The notes beneath the pieces are model-generated. The model made no database searches. It was not told the origin of the DNA and saw nothing but the letters and a program-made list of their open reading frames with translations. A program made the position numbers and the translations under genes. 8,105 nucleotides of DNA from an uncultured Clostridia bacterium (GTDB lineage Bacteria > Bacillota > Clostridia > Oscillospirales > Ruminococcaceae), in contig CALERQ010000224.1 of the NCBI GenBank assembly GCA_937907305.1, forward strand, positions 1-8,105, written 5' to 3'. Shown one piece after another: positions 4,361-8,105 of this stretch (positions within the stretch are counted from its first letter, which is position 1; each line of letters opens with the position of its first letter).

Positions 4361-6019
4361 ATGGATACCAATTACGGCATCTCGATGAACTCTATTCTCC
4401 GCATGGATATCCTGCATGATGCCCGCCTGCTGGCCGGTGCTTCCGGCACCGATCAGATCGTTACCTCGGTCAGCGTCATGGTCGATCCCAACATCGTCAG
4501 CGCCGTGACCGGCGGTGAACTACTGGTTTCCACCGCCTACGCTATTCGGGAGAATATCCCCCAGCTTGTGCAGCTGATCCCTCAGCTGAAGGAACACGGC
4601 GTGGTGGGCCTTGGTCTGAAATTCAATAGCTACATCAATGAGATGCCGCAGAACATCCTCAATCTCTGCAATGAGCTGAGCTTCCCGCTGTTTGAAATTC
4701 CCAACAGCATCTCTTTCTCCCAGATCATCACCCCCATCATGACCACCATCGTCAATAATCAGGCACAGACCCTGGGGGATATCTACGAGCTGCAAAAGGC
4801 GCTGACCGCCACCATGCTGGGCGGCGGCAACCTGCAGTCCATCGTACAGACGCTCTTTGACCGCTTTGGCAACAGCGTCGCCATCTACAATGACTTCTTC
4901 TCCTCTTTCGTACTGGCCTGCAGCGAGCAGCGCCGCGAAAGTATATCTCGCCGAATGGAAAATCTCGTCCGTTCCGGCTCCTCCGGCAAAGAGACCGTCT
5001 CCCTGATGAGCAGCCGTGAGGTCGATAGTATTGACGGCCTTATCTGCAATAAGATCATCATTCCCATTTACAGCGATAAGAAAAAATACGGCAGCATCTA
5101 CATTTGGGAGGACAACCGTGAGATCACCGGCGTAGACTTGGCTGTCCTGGAGGCCTCCACCTCCCTCATCGCGCTGGATATGATCAAGAAGATCTCGATG
5201 TACGAGATGGAGAACAACCACAAAGCCACCTTCCTTGATGACCTCTTGGTCCACGATGAGGAGCGGCAGCGCAAATCGCTGGCCAATGCCGAGTACTTCG
5301 ATTTCGATGTGGATGCCGAACACCGTGTGGCGGTCATCCGGGTCCTTTCCGGCAGCTCCACCATCGGCAATAGCTCCCTTTACAAAACCAACAACAGCAT
5401 TGTCAATATCCTGCGGCGTATCAGCCGTGATAGCAGCATCAAGGTTCTGTTTGTCAATAAGTGTGACAGCATTGTACTGGTCTTTGAATCCCCCATGCGG
5501 GAGGATGATGAATACCTCCAGGAGCTGCATCTCTTTGTGGATAACACCTTGGCCGCGCTGGAAGCGGAGGGGATCCTTGCCATGGCGTCCATTGGTGTTG
5601 GCCGCAGCTACGCTGATGCCACCAGCCTGTGGAAGAGCTTTAATGAAGCCCGCCGTGCGGCTGCCTGCTGGAACATCGATGATTCCCGTGTCCACTACTT
5701 TGAAAAGCTCGGCGTTTATCGCTTCCTTTCTTACGAAAATCTCCGCCCGGAGCTCATCATCTTCTACAATGAAACGCTCAAGGTGCTGGTGGATTACGAT
5801 CACGACCGCGATTCCGAGCTGGTACATACCCTCTCGCTTTACTTCAAGTGCGGCGGCAACCTCAAGCGTCTGGCGGAGGAAATGGGCGTCCACTACAATA
5901 CTGTGGCCTACCGCATCCAGCGCATCAAGGAACTGGCCCATGTCAGCTTTGATAACGCCGACCAGATGCTGAATCTGCAAATTGCCCTCAAGATCTATGA
6001 AGTCAACTTCCACCGCTGA
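4361..6019 (+). CDS. PucR-family transcription regulator
   Basis: This 552-residue protein has the full architecture of PucR/CdaR-type regulators. An N-terminal PucR sensor domain (about 13-135) contains GGELLVSTAY (51-60), GVVGLGLK (80-87) and FPLFEIP (108-114). A GAF-like middle part (about 140-275) and a degenerate GGDEF-like domain (about 290-440), with ASIGVGRSYADATSLWKSFNEARRAA in its end, follow. The C-terminal helix-turn-helix lies at about 485-545 (GGNLKRLAEEMGVHYNTVAYRIQRI from 498). Family members sense small metabolites and control purine, allantoin, sugar-acid or amino-acid catabolism. GGGGG (4348-4352) lies 8 nt before the ATG. The next gene overlaps its end by 23 nt, so the regulator is co-transcribed with the AllH/FdrA-like genes it probably controls. 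It may also act on operon 1 upstream, which the sequence alone cannot decide. Confidence 0.9.
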   Translation: MDTNYGISMNSILRMDILHDARLLAGASGTDQIVTSVSVMVDPNIVSAVTGGELLVSTAYAIRENIPQLVQLIPQLKEHGVVGLGLKFNSYINEMPQNILNLCNELSFPLFEIPNSISFSQIITPIMTTIVNNQAQTLGDIYELQKALTATMLGGGNLQSIVQTLFDRFGNSVAIYNDFFSSFVLACSEQRRESISRRMENLVRSGSSGKETVSLMSSREVDSIDGLICNKIIIPIYSDKKKYGSIYIWEDNREITGVDLAVLEASTSLIALDMIKKISMYEMENNHKATFLDDLLVHDEERQRKSLANAEYFDFDVDAEHRVAVIRVLSGSSTIGNSSLYKTNNSIVNILRRISRDSSIKVLFVNKCDSIVLVFESPMREDDEYLQELHLFVDNTLAALEAEGILAMASIGVGRSYADATSLWKSFNEARRAAACWNIDDSRVHYFEKLGVYRFLSYENLRPELIIFYNETLKVLVDYDHDRDSELVHTLSLYFKCGGNLKRLAEEMGVHYNTVAYRIQRIKELAHVSFDNADQMLNLQIALKIYEVNFHR

Positions 6020-6893
6020 GGCCATCTCGGCCCAGCTGCTGGCCCTGCTGCCGCAGCACCCCGCGGAGGCTACCGTTCATTCGGTGTTTCACACCTCGGC
6101 CAATCTGCTGTATCAGGGGCAGCTGGTCACCCTGCTGGATGACACCCGCCCGCTTTATCCCTGCGCCGTTCGGCTTGGCGGTTCCATTCCGCCCCTGGCT
6201 GCCGGGGAGCCCGCCCTCCTCTCGCAGGAGCGCATCACCTTTCCCCACAGCGGTCACACCATCGAGCTTCACCGGGCGGCCGTCACTTCCCTTTCGCTTT
6301 TCTCTCCGCTGATCCCGCTGCAGCAGCCTCACCCGGCGGCTCCGCAGACCCTGCGGGAGATCATCCTTACCAGCGGCAAGCCGGAAGGCTTCGCTCCTCT
6401 GCTGTACCTTTTGGAGGATGAACCCCCTTCCCTGCCCGATAACCTGTATGTCCGCTATGCGGCAGAGCGTATCCCCGCACTATTTGCCGCCCTGCGGCAG
6501 AAGGACGCGAAAGCCGCCGCTGAGGCCGCTTATTCCATCGCCGGCTGCGGCATCGGGCTTACCCCCTCCGCTGATGACTTCCTTTGCGGAGTCATGGCGT
6601 CGGTACTGGCTTCGGCCATTGCCCGCGGGGAACAAAACGAATGGCTGCCCCTTACCGCCGCTATAGCCGAACGGGCCGCTCCCCGCACCAATCTCATCAG
6701 CGCCGCGTTTCTGCGGCAGGCTGCCGCCGGGCAGCTCTCCTCGGATGTACTCACCCTCATCCGAACCTTTTATTCCAGTGTCCTATCGCTGCGGCTACCG
6801 TCTGCTGCGATGAATGTTATCGCCTTTGGCGAAACATCCGGTACAGATATCCTGACCGGTATATATTTCGGACAAAAAAATTATCCAAATTAG
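5997..6893 (+). CDS. allH: DUF2877/AllH-like protein, putative oxamate carbamoyltransferase subunit
   Basis: This 298-residue protein carries the two hallmarks of the DUF2877 (AllH, formerly YlbF) family: GCGIGLTPSADDFLCGVMAS (183-202), normally written GxGxGLTPSGDDFL, and FGETSGTDILTGI (277-289) near the C-terminus. In E. coli, AllF (FdrA), AllG and AllH together form the oxamate carbamoyltransferase that splits oxalurate with phosphate into oxamate and carbamoyl phosphate at the end of anaerobic allantoin breakdown. The FdrA-like gene directly downstream supports that role. The ATG at 5997 lies 23 nt inside the end of the regulator gene in another frame and no good ribosome binding site precedes it, so translation is probably coupled to the regulator. 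A TTG at 5982 is a less likely alternative. Ala replaces the usual Gly in TPSADDF, which may be conservative. The family assignment is firm, the substrate inferred. Confidence 0.85.
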   Translation: MKSTSTAEAISAQLLALLPQHPAEATVHSVFHTSANLLYQGQLVTLLDDTRPLYPCAVRLGGSIPPLAAGEPALLSQERITFPHSGHTIELHRAAVTSLSLFSPLIPLQQPHPAAPQTLREIILTSGKPEGFAPLLYLLEDEPPSLPDNLYVRYAAERIPALFAALRQKDAKAAAEAAYSIAGCGIGLTPSADDFLCGVMASVLASAIARGEQNEWLPLTAAIAERAAPRTNLISAAFLRQAAAGQLSSDVLTLIRTFYSSVLSLRLPSAAMNVIAFGETSGTDILTGIYFGQKNYPN

Positions 6894-6905
6894 GAGGAAA
6901 CGGCA

Positions 6906-8105
6906 TTGGTTAGTCTGCAAATCAAACCCAACACCTACTACGACTCCATTACCCTGATGATCATCTCCAAAGAGCTGAAGAAGGTCCCGGGCGTAAAGGA
7001 AGCTCTGGTCGGCATGGGCACCGATCTGAACCTTGACATTGCCAAGGTAACCGGTCTTTCCAGCCCCGAGCTGGAAGCCATCACCCCCAACGATTTCTTC
7101 GTAGCGCTGGATTGCGAAAACGAAGAGGTCGAGGCTGCTGCTCTCAAAGCTCTGGAAGAGCAGCTGAACAAGAAGGAGGAGAGCCGCAGCGCTGCGTACT
7201 ATCCCCCCACCCTCACTTCCGCCCTCAAGGTTGATCCCAAGATCAATCTGGCACTCATCTCTGTTCCCGGCCGTCATGCTTATGATGTTGCCAAGGACGC
7301 TCTCGACAAGAACATCAATGTTATGCTGTTCAGCGATAACGTTTCGATGGAAGAAGAGAAGAAGCTCAAAGAGTATGCCGTCTCCAAGGAACTGCTCATG
7401 ATGGGTCCCGACTGCGGTACTGCTGTTGTTAACGGTCTGCCCCTGGCTTTCGCCAATGTCATCCATAAGGGCCCGATCGGTATCTGCGGCGCTTCCGGTA
7501 CCGGTACTCAGGAGCTCACCATCCTCATCGATCAGCTCGGTTCCGGTATCACCCAGGCTCTGGGCACCGGCGGCCGTGACCTGAAGGCGGAGATCGGCGG
7601 CCTGATGTTCAAGCAGTGCCTCAACGCTCTCATTGCTGACCCCGATACCAAGGTCATCATCATGCTCTCCAAGCCGCCCGCGGATCATGTTGCCAAGGAG
7701 ATCCTGGCCATCGCTAAGGAGTGCAACGACCACATCAAGCCTGTAGTCGTAGACTTCATCGGCGGCGATCCCAACCTCCCCAAGGAGTACGGCCTGACCG
7801 CTGCTTACAACCTGGAAGACGCCGCCCGCAAGGCTGTTGCTCTCTCCAAGGGCGAGCCCGTTCCCGCTGATATGCTGGATATCGATATGCCCAAGGCTGA
7901 GCTGGAAGCTCTCATCGAGCGTGAGACCTCCAAGATGGCTCCCACCCAGAAGTACTATCGTGGTTTCTTCTCCGGCGGCACCCTGGCGGATGAGTCCATG
8001 AAGCTCTCCATCGGTAAGCTGGGCCACATCTATTCCAATATCCCCCTCAAGCCCGAGGATAAGATCGAGAATCCCCTGACCGCTGAGTACAAGGAGAACA
8101 CCTGC
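6906..8105 (+). CDS. fdrA: FdrA/AllF-like protein (succinyl-CoA synthetase alpha-like fold), cut by the window end
   Basis: The first 400 codons are present; FdrA proteins usually have a little over 500 residues, so the C-terminal part is missing. It opens with SITLMIISKELKKVPGV (14-30), the FdrA N-terminal domain. A Rossmann-like part follows, with LISVPGRHAYDVAKDAL (117-133), MGPDCGTAVVNGLPLAFANV (166-185), KGPIGICGASGTGTQE (188-203), GTGGRDL (219-225) and IIMLSKPPADH (251-261). These correspond to the CoA-binding and ligase segments of succinyl-CoA synthetase alpha. FdrA is the AllF subunit of E. coli oxamate carbamoyltransferase. The start is TTG at 6906: AGGAGG (6892-6897) overlaps the stop codon of the allH-like gene and lies 8 nt upstream, and no ATG or GTG fits. 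The gap to the gene before is 12 nt. The next gene is probably a DUF1116/AllG-like subunit. Confidence 0.9.
   Translation, partial: MVSLQIKPNTYYDSITLMIISKELKKVPGVKEALVGMGTDLNLDIAKVTGLSSPELEAITPNDFFVALDCENEEVEAAALKALEEQLNKKEESRSAAYYPPTLTSALKVDPKINLALISVPGRHAYDVAKDALDKNINVMLFSDNVSMEEEKKLKEYAVSKELLMMGPDCGTAVVNGLPLAFANVIHKGPIGICGASGTGTQELTILIDQLGSGITQALGTGGRDLKAEIGGLMFKQCLNALIADPDTKVIIMLSKPPADHVAKEILAIAKECNDHIKPVVVDFIGGDPNLPKEYGLTAAYNLEDAARKAVALSKGEPVPADMLDIDMPKAELEALIERETSKMAPTQKYYRGFFSGGTLADESMKLSIGKLGHIYSNIPLKPEDKIENPLTAEYKENTC

Noticed and set aside
4520..6025. Open frame of 501 codons on the - strand opposite the PucR-type gene
   Set aside because: Antisense shadow without recognisable domains; the + strand frame has complete PucR architecture.
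6795..8027. Open frame of 410 codons on the - strand opposite fdrA
   Set aside because: Antisense shadow; the + strand frame is open to the window end and carries FdrA motifs.

Overview
The window looks like chromosomal DNA of an anaerobic Firmicute, most likely a gut Clostridia member of the Oscillospiraceae/Ruminococcaceae type. This is inferred from GC-rich genes with many C-ending codons, very AT-rich gene-poor spacers, strong AGGAGG-type ribosome binding sites, and a biotin-dependent decarboxylase set of the sodium-pump family. No rRNA, tRNA, CRISPR array, transposase or phage gene was seen. All recognisable genes lie on the + strand.

Positions 1-558 are a non-coding, AT-rich control region. 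A promoter and ribosome binding site on the - strand at the extreme left point to a divergent gene starting just outside the window. A GC-rich hairpin (about 182-220), a 7-3-7 inverted repeat (321-337) and a + strand promoter (386-414) follow. The first operon then has a leader of about 140 nt with several possible stems.

Operon 1 (559-4018) encodes a class III (CaiB/BaiF) CoA-transferase, a carboxyltransferase subunit of the methylmalonyl-CoA decarboxylase type, a small OadG/MmdD-like membrane-anchored protein and a biotin carrier protein. It ends in a strong intrinsic terminator (4041-4095). The likely logic is that a dicarboxylic acid is activated by CoA transfer and then decarboxylated, with CO2 carried on biotin. 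No biotin carboxylase and no membrane beta subunit (MmdB/GcdB/OadB) are present. If this is a Na+ pump, its beta subunit must be encoded elsewhere.

Positions 4096-4360 are a second AT-rich control region, with inverted and direct repeats, a candidate promoter and a perfect 14-bp GC palindrome just before the next gene. Operon 2 (4361 to the right edge) encodes a PucR-family transcription regulator, an overlapping DUF2877/AllH-like protein, and an FdrA-like protein that runs off the window. AllH and FdrA (AllF) are subunits of the oxamate carbamoyltransferase of allantoin breakdown (oxalurate + Pi to oxamate + carbamoyl phosphate). A PucR-type regulator fits control by purine-derived nitrogen compounds. 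The expected partners AllG (DUF1116) and a carbamate kinase would lie to the right. Whether the two operons share a pathway is open: the terminator and the separate promoter argue for independent control, but their adjacency invites testing.
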